Origin: Humulus lupulus
Lineage: Eukaryota > Streptophyta > Magnoliopsida > Rosales > Cannabaceae
Length of the DNA: 64,000 nucleotides
Direction of reading: 5' to 3'
NCBI RefSeq assembly: GCF_963169125.1
Contig: NC_084794.1
Coordinates: forward strand, 118,396,358-118,460,357
Positions 23,667-34,649 of the stretch are shown here, one piece after another. Positions within the stretch are counted from its first letter, which is position 1; every line of letters begins with the position of its first letter. The position numbers and the translations under genes are program-made. Below the pieces are notes generated by a model. That model saw only the letters and a program-made list of their open reading frames with translations, did not search any database and was not told the origin of the DNA.

Positions 23667-24776
23667 CTACAAAAATTAGAAAATGGGGAGGTGAGTAACC
23701 ATACAGATAAAATTCAACAAGAACAAAATTTATTTTTCTACTTAGAAAATTTTGTCTAAGTAGTGAAAATTTAGCATGCATGGAGAAAAAATAAATTTGT
23801 GCCTAAAAGTGCCTAAAAGGGGCCTAAGAAGTTTCCGTGTGTGCGTGCCTAAGGGGTTGTCCGAGGAGCCCGTGTTGTGGCCAAGCAGCTGCCCCTTGAT
23901 GTCCGAGCGGATTGGGGCTGTGTTGGGCTGTGTCCGAGCATCCAGGCCTGTGTCTGAGCGGAGTGTGGTGTCCAAGGAGCTGGCATGCACGTGATGGGTT
24001 GTTGGTGCCGAGACGTCCGAGGAGATGCGTGCATGTGTGTCTGAGGAGGAGGAGCAGCATCTGAGTAGATGGCCCGTGTCCAAGGTGCTGCCGCGCATGT
24101 GCCCGAGGAGATGCACTCCTTGCATCCGAGGATTCCAGCATCCGAGGAGCCTACGAGGGTGTCCGGTCGGACACACTTGTTGTCCGGGGAGAGGCATAGT
24201 GTCCAAGGAGTGACCCTAAGGATCGTGGGGTTCAAATGGCTCGAGCCCAAGGCAAAGGGTCCGATCGGACACGCTTGGGACTGAGGGGCTCACCTATGGT
24301 CTGATCGAATCATATGTTTATAAAGGAAAAAATGCAACAATGGCCAAACGGCCATACCTAAAGTCTCACCATAAACCCATATTTCCTTGAGCCGAAAAAA
24401 GCAAGAGCCTAAAATCCCTAACACAAACATGTTTTCTCATATAAAACACACAATCACAAGATCAAAATAGAGAAATTGAAAAGTTTTTCAATGTTCTTGA
24501 AACCACATATACCATCAAAAACCCAAAAACCAATAATCATGATTTAGGTAAAATTGACCTATTTTTCTTGAAATTCTTATGAAATTGAAGATAATGTTGG
24601 GTTACCCATAGTACAAACATCATCAAAACAGCCACCATACATATTATATCTCCAAGATTCATAGACAAAATTCAAGAAAAAGAATGCCCAAGGAATTTCG
24701 GCCATTGCATGTGCTTTCATGAAGTTTTTTTAAAAAAAAATTACAAGAACATAAGGGCATGGAAGAGAAGACTTAC
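23667..24776 (-). other. Probable leader intron of the G2 antisense ORF
   Basis: A strong donor GTAAGTCTTC begins at 24776 on the minus strand, and an acceptor TTTTTGTAG ends right before the ATG at 23666. The GC-rich repeat tract (23845-24290) lies within it. Upstream on minus a TATA-like CTTTAAATAAG (about 24960-24970) could be the antisense promoter. No coding sequence is supported between 23667 and 25180 on either strand; the longer minus ORFs here are read-through of the repeat tract. Confidence 0.5.
23845..24290 (+). repeat. GC-rich degenerate repeat tract with a GTCCGAGGAG core
   Basis: The decamer-like motif GTCCGAGGAG/GTCCAAGGAG/CATCCGAGGAG recurs roughly every 20-40 bases in otherwise AT-rich surroundings, with CCGGTCGGAC and CCGATCGGAC palindromes near its end. 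It lies in the variable 3' region of the Tat element. Confidence 0.65.
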
Positions 24777-25180
24777 CCAATATTGAAGAGCCCTTGGAGA
24801 ATGCTTGAAGAATGAAGCTTCCTCTTGAAGACCCTTGTGAGTTTCGGCCACCAAAGGAAGAAGAGAAGACCAAGGGGTTTCGGCCAAGGGAGAAAAAAGA
24901 AGAGGAAGGGTTTTTGAAATCTAATTTTTTGTGTGTATGGGAATGTGTAAGTATGGGAGCTTATTTAAAGGAAAAAAGTGAGAGTTACCACTTATTTTTG
25001 GACCCTTGGAATTCCTGGGATATTTTTTCTCCCCGCGATTATGAGCAGTAATTTGAAGTGATCGTGGTCTGTGGAGTTGTGGTCTGCTACATGGCGGGAA
25101 GATGAACAGTTATTTTTTTTTATATAGTGTCGTCAGCTGTGGAGAAAAAAGTTTATTATGTGAGATATCATATAATAAAC

Positions 25181-25192
25181 TTGGGGGGCAAA
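25181..25192 (+). promoter_or_regulatory. Polypurine tract of G2
   Basis: TTGGGGGGCAAA ends exactly at the base before the 3' LTR TG. Confidence 0.88.
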
Positions 25193-26100
25193 TGTTATCC
25201 CCAAAATTTGAAAATGATGATGTGGCAATAGAAATGACAAGTGGCAAGGAATGGTTGGGTGACCTAGCTTAGGAGTAGCCCAGTAGGCCATTGAAGAATT
25301 TTGACTGGCTTGAGAAGTGTCATGACCGACCAGGCATGACCTTGTCCGACCAGGAATGAGCTTGTCTGCCCAGGCATGACCTTGTCTGCCCAGGAATGAC
25401 CTTGTCTGCCCAGGAATGACCTTGTCTGCCCTGGCATGACTTTTTCTGACCAAGCATAAACTTGGCCAATCGGTCATGACCATGTCCGACCAGCTAAGTG
25501 CATATCTGCCCAGTTAAGTGCATGTCTACCCAGTCAAGTACATGACTGCCCAGTAAAGGTGTGGTCGACCAGACTGAAGGTAATATGGATCAACTAGATA
25601 GAGCAGGACTAAGTCAAGATTCCCAGAAACGGCTTCAACAATAATCGGTCTTGGCATACGCGGGAATCTCTCATTTATCCCACGAATATGGTGTACTGTT
25701 ACATTTTGAATATTGTTGTAATTTAAATAAAATGTGAATAATAAAATATCCCGATTATGGGGGTTATCATCTGTGTGATCCTAAGCCTATAAATACAAGG
25801 TTTATGGCATCAGAAAGTGACTTTTTTGGAATTTTGAACTTTTTATCTGAATTTTCTAGAGAGAGAGAGTACTTGTATTTGAGAGAATTCTTGTATTCTT
25901 TGAATCTACACTGAAGAAACTTAGTTGACTCGGGTTCATCTGATCTTGAGTGTAGATATATAATCATAACTCTAAGTGGATTAGGCTATTACCATCACAT
26001 TGGGGCTGAACCACTATAAAATCGTCTGTGTCGTTTATTTTCTCTTGAAGGTTTTATCGTTTTTGACGTTCTCACGTCGTTGGCAAAAATGCGGTCAATA
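25193..26100 (+). mobile_element. 3' LTR of G2 (908 bp)
   Basis: It starts TGTTATCCCC and ends GCGGTCAATA; the terminal CA of the 5' LTR is TA here, a C-to-T change. It holds eight 20-bp units (25330-25489) against ten in the 5' LTR. ATATA follows at 26101-26105. Confidence 0.95.
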
Positions 26101-26105
26101 ATATA
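26101..26105. repeat. Target-site duplication of G2, right
   Basis: ATATA, identical to 12915-12919. Confidence 0.85.
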
Positions 26106-26552
26106 TTACAACTCCCTCATTTTGTAATCACTTTTCTCCATAGTGAAAACTGTGGATATAGGCTCGAGATTATAGTTGAACCACTATAAATTTTTTGTGT
26201 TCTTCATTTGTTTTTTACCAATTATTATTTTGATCTTATTTTATGGCATTTAACTTCTCTTAGAGATTTGTGTACTTATGATTGACCATTTCATCTGCCA
26301 ACTTTAAATAGTTTACTAAATAAAGTACTAAAACATACCTAAATTCAAACAATTCAAGCGGCTTTTAAAAAAAAATTACTATGATTCATTAAAAAAAATA
26401 CTAAAAATTTATTGCAAAACATTGATAATAAAAGAAAAATATTTATTTACTTTTTTAAAAAAAAAAAAAGTGATTCATCGTAAACAAATATTTTACACCC
26501 TAAATTAATATGAAACACTTTTTTTCAAATTGTATATCATGGAAGCTTGTAT
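26106..26552 (+). other. Host flank between G2 and the CACTA element
   Basis: AT-rich and non-coding. The sequence TGTGGATATAGG...TTGAACCACTATAAA (about 26148-26195) resembles the U5 end of an LTR, so it is probably an old LTR remnant. TAT at 26550-26552 is the CACTA target duplication. Confidence 0.45.
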
Positions 26553-26582
26553 CACTACAAGAAAAAAATGCTTTTAATAACA
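26553..26582 (+). repeat. Left terminal inverted repeat of the CACTA element
   Basis: CACTACAAGAAAAA is the canonical end of many plant CACTA elements. It matches the right end at 23 of 30 positions and is preceded by TAT. Confidence 0.8.
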
Positions 26583-26990
26583 TCAAAAATGTGTTATCAA
26601 AACATACCATAATACTTTTTGATGTGTTAAGACCGACTATGTTATTGTAGGTCAGGGTATTTTACATAACACTTTATCATTGTTATACAGATGTGTTATT
26701 ATACTGTCAACGATAACACACTTTCTGTATTATTTTAATAAATAGATAAGTGTTTAATTATATTATTTATAGTCGATTATATAACACATTTCAATACTTA
26801 TAAATTTGTGTAATATAATGAAGTTTGCATAACAAAATTCTTTACTTATAAAAAGTGTTATTGTAATAGATATTATAACACATTTTTCGTATTATTTTAA
26901 TATATAAGCTTTGTATATTATTATATATAATAGATGATATAACACATCTTCATGCTTATACAAAAGTATTATAATATATTATACTTTATT
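26583..26990. repeat. Subterminal repeats of the CACTA element
   Basis: About ten copies of ATAACACA or its complement TGTGTTAT (with variants such as CATAACAC and AGTGTTAT) are scattered in both orientations. Such arrays are the TnpA-binding regions of CACTA elements. Confidence 0.65.
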
Positions 26991-28929
26991 ACTTTTCTAA
27001 CATTATTAATATTTAGATAACTTTAGTTCTTTTTGTATATATTGGCTTAGAGAAACATAATCTTTTTTTTACTTACACAAAACTAGGAAAACAAATATGA
27101 AAGTTGAAGCCAAATAAGGTAATATAAATAGATTTTTATTAATTACTCAAATGTAATTACAATATTTAGTCTACTAGTCTAGGCTTAAGAAATCATATTA
27201 CAACATAATTTATGCCCAATTCAAATTCCATTATCACTAAATACAAAACAAGAAATGTATACAAAAATTAGTGAAATACATTCTTCCATTCTAAAGGCCT
27301 TAACTACAAATGTTGTCAAGAATTTCTCCAAAGAAATCATCTCAATATACCTGCACATTGTAAAAAAAATTCCTTTTATTATTAAGAACATAAGACTTAA
27401 GCTAGTTTCCACCTGTAAGCATATAAAGTTTAAATTTAATTTGTAATAACTCCAAAACTTGAGGAAACAACAGGGTATAGCAAGATGTACTACCATGCAA
27501 AACAACGACTAAAGCACAAAAACATGCAACTTAAAACAAGGCTTGTGAAATGCATCAAGATAAAAAATATATCATGCTCAATGATCAAAAAGTATGTGAG
27601 GAAGAATTGATTCCAAAACTCTAAATTCTATCAATATATCCCCAAAAAAATTAAAGAATAAAAACAGAATCACACTTTGACTTCTTATACAACAAAATCA
27701 TAAAGAAAAATAATAAAATAAAAATGCACTTGGAAACTTCTTTAGCATCTTTAATATAAGGTTTAGCCCAATTTCTACAATAAAACTAAAAATAAAGTTA
27801 GAAAAAAGAACTCTTTCTAATAAAAAGAAAGAAGAATGTCACTTGTGCAACTAAGAAGATCCCAGAACTAAAGTCAAAGATATCAAAAAGCAGAGTTAAA
27901 AGTTCACTTTGCTACACAATATTCATATATGAATGGTTAAGAAACATATGTGTTTGAAGGCTTAAAGAATTAAACTCATGGTGTGACATATGTACCTCAA
28001 TGAGATTTTGATCAACAGCGAGGGAGTTCAGGGTAAGAGTTCAAGTTTCTCGCTGTAGAGAACATCCATTCCTACAATTTATCAATATGGAAAATTGGTG
28101 CTTTATGTTGATTTAGTTTCATTAGTGAAATAGAATATACATCTTCAATTTCTCTTTGCTTGCATGTTGAACCAGAAACACCTCAGGACTTGCTCTCTTG
28201 GTGACTCGTAGGGACTCTTTGTAAGAGCTAACTGTACATAACAATATTGGACATGCTTACATATTGACACCAATCATCTTTACTCATCTAAAGCATCTAC
28301 AAACAAGTCCAATAATAAAAAGAATATGCATCTATCTAGTTTATTATTTGCTAGCCCATAAAAAGATTACTAAAACAAAACAATAAAATATCACTATATC
28401 TAATTTGGACCTTGCCCTTGAAATGTGAAATAAATGTCAAGACTAGGTGAAAATAATTGAGGAATGAACAGAAAATAAATTTAAGGAGTAATCTACTCAA
28501 TTCACCATTAGCAAGGGCAATTGCCATCACACCTGCATCTTCCACTCCATGACAATTGCATATATATCCTTGTTAAATTTCACTTAATATTATGTAACTT
28601 ATATGAAACCACCTAGGAAGCTTTGTACGATTTCAAGAGAAAGTATAATTAAAAAAAGGATGCTTTTTAATTTTGACAAATATGAAAAACAAACACTAGA
28701 ACACAATCCTATTTTATGATAGCCATCCAATGATCAAAAGTATTTATATTTTGCTCAGTGCTCTACCCACCCAATATTTTTACATGGAAGTGGTTCATTA
28801 TAAAGAGATCTTTCTGTTTCGAATGATAATTCTTTGCAAAATGTCATTCCAAACAAGATGTCGAGCATTTTCGACGCCTGTGTTTCAAAAGGTTTTTTGT
28901 ACGATAAAAAAATGGTCAATCACTTGAAA
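26991..28929. other. CACTA interior, left part, no recognised gene
   Basis: AT-rich sequence with three short minus-strand pieces that look exon-like. A piece near 28555-28495 reads HGVEDAGVMAIALANGELS. A piece near 28255-28150 is flanked by TGTACAG. A piece near 28065-27992 lies between TTGTAG and GTACAT. None could be assigned; they may be further captured exons. The remaining ORFs are AT-driven. Confidence 0.4.
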
Positions 28930-29328
28930 ACATGCCTGCATAAAGATCCAGGGAGGGTTCCTTCACACGAATATCTGTGATAACAAAAGTAAAAAGAAAT
29001 GTTTGTGTTAATAAGAATCTCAGATTTTGCAACTCTTATCAAACTTTTAGAACCTTGTCTCACCTCATCTAATAAGCAGAGAGTATGTAGACTAAGATTC
29101 TGGTTGCTTTGAATTTTCTCATAGAAGTTGTCTGGTCTCCAGGTTTCAGTAAAGAATGGTATTGACACTGTCTCTCCATAACGATAGAGCTGCAACCCAC
29201 AAATTCCAATGGCATTCATCACCGAAGCATTGTGTATTACTTTGACAACAATACCCAATTTCTTTGCCCGAACAACAAGATCAGTGTGAGTTGTTGCTCT
29301 GAGTAGGAAATCCATATGTAAACATGAG

Positions 29329-29333
29329 GAAGA
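29329..29333. repeat. Target-site duplication of the solo LTR in DPH5
   Basis: GAAGA on the left matches GAAGA at 31247-31251. Confidence 0.88.
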
Positions 29334-29768
29334 TGTAGAGTCCAAGAACTTTACTTAGCTAGTTAGATAGTAGTATTATAGTAATTATAGTATTATCTTT
29401 ATAACTGTGGATTTATGGTTCAGACCGGGATTTATTTGGACACTCATAGTAGTACTTGTAGATTTTCTAAGTTTAACCTATAGTTTAAGAATATTGATGT
29501 TAACCTAAGGTTTGATTAATATGACTGATGTTGAGGATAATATTTATTATACTATAAGGTTTAGATAAGACCCAATAGGATTTTAAGCACATGTTATGTA
29601 TGGGTGATTAATGATTAAGTATTTTGAGGATTAAATTTATTAAAGGTAAAGTTTGAATACCCTAAGGTCAGTCAGCAGCTTTGAAAACGTTTAAGGGCTT
29701 AGTCAAGGCTGTTTACTCAATTCAAATTAAGCTAAAAATGTGTAATTTCGTGTTTAAATAATCAGCGT

Positions 29769-29901
29769 ATGCCGATATATCGCAGCTATAGGGGGCGATA
29801 TATCGCAGCACGTAGATACGGAAAACACAAAACGATGCACGTTTGCCTCGGGCATAATGGTCCAGGCGATATATCGCCTATAGGGGGCGATATATCGCCT
29901 A
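29769..29901. repeat. Palindrome block with CGATATATCG cores
   Basis: There are four copies of the perfect palindrome CGATATATCG, two of them as GGCGATATATCGCC, in pairs spaced by TATAGGG. The block starts about 310 bp upstream of the TATA box (30082). Confidence 0.85.
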
Positions 29902-30079
29902 TTTCAGCATATTTTGAATGTTTTCAAAATCGTTTCCCATTCAAACCCTTCAACCTCTTGATAAGTCTAGCACCTTTTTGAACGAGTCTTCAGCCTCTGC
30001 TGAACGATAATTCAAATTATTTTCACCTAAAAAGCCATTATTTTTATTCAAGCTAAATTAAGATCCTTTCATTCCTAAA

Positions 30080-30093
30080 CTCTATAAATAGGA
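30080..30093 (+). promoter_or_regulatory. TATA box of the solo LTR
   Basis: CTCTATAAATAGGA is conserved in the related 3' LTR at about 55063-55076. It marks the U3/R boundary region and the plus orientation. Confidence 0.7.
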
Positions 30094-30636
30094 CCTAGTA
30101 CCCAGCCATTATTCTTCTTTTACTCTAAGTTCAGAGGCTGCAAGTTGCTAGGTGAGTGTGAGAGTGTAAACACTTGGGTTGGGAATCATAAGCTTGATCA
30201 TCATAAGCTTATCAAACACTTGGGAAGTAAGGTTTTATAGTATTTCGGTTCGAGGTTTAGATTGGTAGTACAAGTCTTCAAGGTATTTCCACACCTTATT
30301 CATTGGTATTATTTTATTTTAAGTTCTCATAGTCTTCTACTCAGCCTTCTAACCTTAATCTTTATTTTGGTTAGGAAATCTAAGAACTTGCACATAAGTT
30401 TTTGGTAAGTATTTTCTCAATGGTTTAGTCCTTCCATTCCTTTCATTTCTCTTCTTCACTATACTCACTCTTTTTCAAATGGTTCTTAGGAGTGTTCCAA
30501 AGTCCCAACTCTGTCCTCATATCCCGGTATTTTGGTAAGGAAAATAGGATAGAATTTATATGTTATATGCTTGTTATATGTTATCTTGTGTTTTTATGTT
30601 ATGAAATATGTTATGTTATGGTATGTATGTTTGTAG

Positions 30637-30762
30637 GCTTGGGCATATGACCCATATGACTAACAAGCCCCAAATAGATTATGGGCATATGACCTGCTTA
30701 GCTAGTAGGACCCCACTAATCTAATGGGCATATGACTTGTTTAGTCTATGGGACCCCAAGTA
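30637..30762 (+). repeat. Minisatellite in the R/U5 part of the solo LTR
   Basis: Three units of about 50 bp are built on GGGCATATGAC...TAGTAGGACCCC. The related LTR at 54771-56209 has a different minisatellite at the same relative place. Confidence 0.6.
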
Positions 30763-32007
30763 ATAATGGCCATTATAGTATGTGTATGATATAAGTGTTA
30801 TTTTATGTTTTTATGTTTCTTATGAAATTTATGTATATGAACTATGTGTTAGATTTTCCTTGCTGGGCATTAGGCTCATTCCTTTTTGTTTATATGTGCA
30901 GGAAAATAGTCTTAGTGGCGGGAAAGGTTCTTGGAAGCTTGGAGAATGTGTATTGAGGCGGAATGGATTCAAGAGACGAGTGTTACGATTCGAGGATGTA
31001 GTTTGGTTTTTACATGTATTTTTCCGCACTTGTTATGTAATCCCTTTTTATTTTAAATTATGTTTTGTTTTGTTTTTAAAACAATGGGATCCCATATCCT
31101 AACCTAAATTTTATGTAAGTTTAACTCTTATCTTTTTACAAGTTTCTTAATAAAGTTGTGGTATTTTCACTTGTAAGTTTTATTAAGGATTAGTATGTAT
31201 AGTTTTCGTTAATGGTCCAAAAGTCTAGAGTAGTTGGGTCATTACAGAAGAATAGAGGGAAATTTAAGTAAATTGAACAAAGAATCGCATGTATATAAAT
31301 GTCATATTTGGAAAGTAAGATTGAATAAAGATTAGAGAAAATTTTGAATCTGAAAACCTAATTAATCCAACTACAATAGGATAATTTAATCTCATTGAGA
31401 AACTTGAGAAAAAAAATTATAACTTTGTCTCAAATTAGTTTTTATCCAATCCAAAACTACTTGCCAAACATGACCAAAATGAATAAAAATGAACAGTTAC
31501 AATCTAAGGACTTTCAAAGGTCCTTGTGCAGCTAAATAAGAATATTTATGATCACAATTATCTTCTTCTACATATCCATGGAATTTGAGATGGCCCAAAT
31601 CAGCCATGCATATATACATACATGTAAAATACATCTAATGAGGAAAAAAGATATAATTTCTAATATAAACAAGAAAAAAAATCACAAAGAAAAGAAAATC
31701 AGAAAATTGAACGAACATACCCAAAAGGGTCGCCAACTACAAGGAAAGCCACATCAGAAACACGAGCAGCTGAGAGTATTTCATTGGCTTTTTCCTCAAC
31801 CATTTCTCTATCGGCAAGAATCACTGGCCTTCCATAAAGTTTTTCCTGACCAATGAAAAAAGAAATTAATCAATAAAGTTGTTAGCTTTGGAAATTGGTG
31901 CAAAAGAAAGTAACCAAATTGAAGAGAAAGAGAAAGAAGTGTACCAGGGTAGAAAGGCCATCTGAAGAGATACCGAAAGAGAGAAGAGAAGTATAAGCTT
32001 CGATGTA

Positions 32008-33503
32008 GTTTGTATTCGTTGTTGGACTATATACAAAGTCATTAAAAAGCTATGAATATTTTATATACAACACGTATGTAGTTTGCAGCAATATAATATC
32101 ATTGAGTTATAATAAACAAAAAAATTAATACAACTTTGTTGTTTGCTTCTCAACCCTACTGAATTTACACTATGGAAATTAATAAAAAAAAAAGGTCCAA
32201 TCTCCACCACTTTCTGATTTATTTTAACTATCGATTGAATTTAAATGACCATAAAAAATAGAGTAACAGAAGAGAACAAAAGAGAGAAGAAACAAATTTG
32301 TTAATTTCAGTAATGGGGTTGAAGCTATATAACTCTTTATGGCTGTTATGGTGCCCACAGAGGCAAATATTGAAGAAAAAGCAATTAGTTTTTCAAGAAA
32401 ACTTTAATATTATTATGGTTGTGGCCCTTTGGAGTGGCAGATCAGTGGCCTTAAGTTCAGCATTTTTTCTTTCAAACATATCCTTGCTGCTCCCCACTCT
32501 AACTCACTCTTTCCTATTTATTTTATTCAAGATAATTCAAAATCGAATCAAAATCATAAAAGAGCTAGAATCAGAATTCAAAAGAGCAAAGGTAGAAAAA
32601 CTAATCCAAGAACTTAACCATCTTGAAGTTCAGATTACAAAAACACTAGACATACAAGTGAGCACTTTAAATCACCAATCCTATTTGCTTATAATGTCTA
32701 TATAGCTAGTACTTTTGGTCTAATTTTCTTTTCTTCGTCTTCTTTTTATTTTTATGTACAGTCAAAACAAATAAGGGAACTTGATCTTGCTAATATACAT
32801 CTACAACTTGAGGACACATAACCATATTCAATTATACTGCTTTAGAGGTGAGAGAAGTTGAATTAAAAAGTCTACAAGAAGTCCTAGATAGGCTTTGCTT
32901 TGGAAATAAATAATATGAGATAGGAGCTACGAAGTGGGGCTTGTTAAATAGAGTAAAAACTCACATTTCAATTATAGCAAAGTGTAATGAGATATGGAAG
33001 ACTGAGTAAAGAGCATCAAAATTCTACTCTGCTAATACCATTAAAACCAAACACATAAAACACTGTCTCTAAGAGAAACACATAAAACACTGTCTCTAAG
33101 AATCATTATTAATTATTCATTTATTTTTTATTTCTGATTAAAAAAAATACAAAACATAGGGAATTTATAGATAATTATTAATATATATATGATGCATTTT
33201 CTAAGAATATAGTCACTGGTCTGGTCTTATAGCAATGATATATAAAGTAATCTATGGTCAAAATTTAATGAACAAGTTAAATCTAATTATTATTTTGCTG
33301 ATAAATTGAACCAGTGACTAATACATTTTAAAGAAGTACACATATATACTAAAATGATATAGTCCCATCATTTTTATGACTTTGCAGTCAAAAATAAGAA
33401 GTTGAATTCAACTGGGGGGTCAGAAACTCTGAACTTGGTAGATTAACTAGAGACCAAAATAAAACAAAACTCATCAACTATTATATTATTAACCAGCTAT
33501 AAT
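32008..33503. other. CACTA interior between DPH5 and helicase fragments
   Basis: No gene is recognised. A plus-strand stretch near 32560-32890 encodes charged segments such as FKRAKVEKLIQELNHLEVQI and VREVELKSLQEVLDRLCFG, which look coiled-coil-like and may be another captured fragment. Adjacent ORFs break repeatedly. A direct repeat of AGAGAAACACATAAAACACTG lies around 33045-33100. Confidence 0.35.
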
Positions 33504-33660
33504 AATATGAGTTTGAACGATTCAAGGACTCCCCTGTTTGGTCCATATTCATTTATCAATATTTCATGTGGAAAAGAAGAAATAGATGGTGTTCAATATG
33601 GCTGGAAAAACATGGTTGAGGTGGCTTTAGTGATGAGAATTGTTCAGAATCTGTACAAAG
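33504..33660 (+). pseudogene. Captured exon of a SEN1-like superfamily 1 helicase
   Basis: Plus-strand coding with FGPYSFINISCGKEE and WKNMVEVALVMRIVQNLYK, resembling the C-terminal RecA-like part of plant SEN1/tRNA-splicing-endonuclease-effector-like helicases. It ends at a splice donor (AAAG|GTATCT). This is the only recognised captured fragment on the plus strand. Upstream and downstream exons are missing. The family call comes from motif memory, not a search. Confidence 0.65.
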
Positions 33661-34649
33661 GTATCTCACTGCATGCATCACTCTATTATACTTGGATTTT
33701 CTACATGCATAGCAATCTTTCATTCATGAATACATGCATGATGGATGGTTCTTATTTTCTATACAAGCTTTAAATAATGTATGACATATATATTGATATG
33801 TATATTCAACATGACAGTGCTTCTACGCAAGAGATAAACTAGTCATAAGTGTACTTACTTCTCATGGAATATGAGAATTTTTTACAAGACTTCCATGATC
33901 CAAGATTCGTGGAAATTGAACCTACAAAAACCAAACACATCAAAGTTAAGTCAAGAGATAAAATAAACCTAATATCCCAAAACTCGAAGGTAATGTGAAA
34001 TAATAGATAAAAGTGGAAGAGCCAAAACAACAAACATTATGAAGACAAAATATATACACAAATCTTAGATTTACAGTTTTTTTATATTTGAAATAGAGGG
34101 GGATCCATAACAAGAGCAAATAATACATCTAAGTACAATATTTGTGAATGTAATGAACTAGCATGAGCTTTTTTTTGTACCTTCAATACAGGACCAGAGT
34201 AAGAGAACAGTATAACCAGCCTAAAAAAATTCAAAGCTCCACAAATATACAATATATAAAGTCACTTTAAATAAATTCCATAATCTTTAATATTGTCTTA
34301 GTTTAGACAAAGTTCAAGCAAGTTTATTTATTCTCCAGAGCCACAAACAGAGAAAAACTAGGTGTTTTATATAGGAGCATTAATTAAAAGATCCAATCCT
34401 AGGAAGATCAGAGCCACAAACAGAGAAAAACTTAGAACCTGAATGCATAGGAAGATCATGAAATTTCTAGGAAGTACGAAGCATAAATGTAGAAAGACAG
34501 CTCTAATGTACTGACCTGTTTAGAAAATAAAAGTGTTACTCAATTATCAACACATAAAAAGCATAGAACAGCAAGATTCAATTGCTACTGCAAAAGCAGA
34601 AAACATAGAAACAAATGACCAAAACTCCAGACAAGAGAACTGCATGTAC
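33661..34649. other. CACTA interior between helicase and DEK1 fragments
   Basis: AT-rich, with no recognised gene. A short minus piece (about 33923-33855) reads GSISTNLGSWKSCKKFSYSM between TTTTTGTAG and GTAAG-like ends and might be an exon. A 28-bp direct repeat built on GAGCCACAAACAGAGAAAAAC occurs at about 34338 and 34411. Confidence 0.35.

Larger units (their letters stand above)
12920..26100 (+). mobile_element. Structurally complete Tat-lineage Ty3/gypsy retrotransposon (G2), 13.2 kb
   Basis: It has two LTRs (12920-13867 and 25193-26100), a PBS start, gag, pro-pol with dual RNase H, a minus-strand spliced ORF, a PPT and a matching ATATA target duplication. Outside the repeat block the LTRs differ by about 28 hand-counted substitutions over roughly 750 bases, so the insertion is fairly recent compared with its neighbours. 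Gag, pol and antisense ORF all carry disabling mutations, so the copy is not autonomous now. Confidence 0.95.
29334..31246 (+). mobile_element. Solo LTR, chromovirus family, inside the captured DPH5 intron (1913 bp)
   Basis: It starts TGTAGAGTCCAAGAAC and ends TTGGGTCATTACA, with a perfect GAAGA duplication. It belongs to the same family as the LTRs of the chromovirus at 49155-56209 (shared TACTTAGYTAGTTAG start, ACTCTATAAATAGGACC TATA region and GGGTCATTACA end). It retains the 5' U3 part missing from that element's 3' LTR. It carries four CGATATATCG palindromes (29769-29901) and a copy-specific minisatellite (30637-30762). Confidence 0.93.
28930..32007 (-). pseudogene. DPH5: Captured diphthine methyl ester synthase (DPH5) fragment with introns
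   Basis: DPH5 methylates EF2 on the way to diphthamide. Four exon pieces lie in order on minus: 32007-31945 (YIEAYTSLLSFGISSDGL), 31845-31721 ([20 protein letters not shown]...VVGDPFG), 29298-29064 (ATTHTDLVVRAKKLGIVVKV, TETWRPDNFYEKIQ, HTLCLLD) and 28974-28930 (IRVKEPSL, then SLCR in another frame). Intron ends are canonical (GTATGT, CTACTCAG, TTGGTCAG). The first exon (MLY.IGLGLGD) and the C-terminal half are absent. The junction after LLD does not join in frame, and a one-base deletion lies near 28953. It is therefore a truncated genomic copy, not a retrocopy. A solo LTR sits in the third intron piece. Confidence 0.93.

Noticed and set aside
23742..24284. Several 60-150 codon ORFs on both strands
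   Set aside because: They read through a GC-rich degenerate repeat tract in the predicted leader intron. No domain or consistent frame supports them.
26991..27505. AT-rich ORFs on both strands
   Set aside because: Codon content follows AT bias, no splice context or homology is apparent, and they lie in the CACTA subterminal region.
29769..31102. ORFs inside the solo LTR (29769-29981, 30782-31102)
   Set aside because: They overlap palindromes, the TATA region and minisatellites of an LTR. The family members do not share the frames.
28930..32007. Functional DPH5 gene
   Set aside because: Exon 1 and the C-terminal exons are absent, a one-base deletion breaks the last piece, and the fragment lies inside a CACTA element with other gene scraps.
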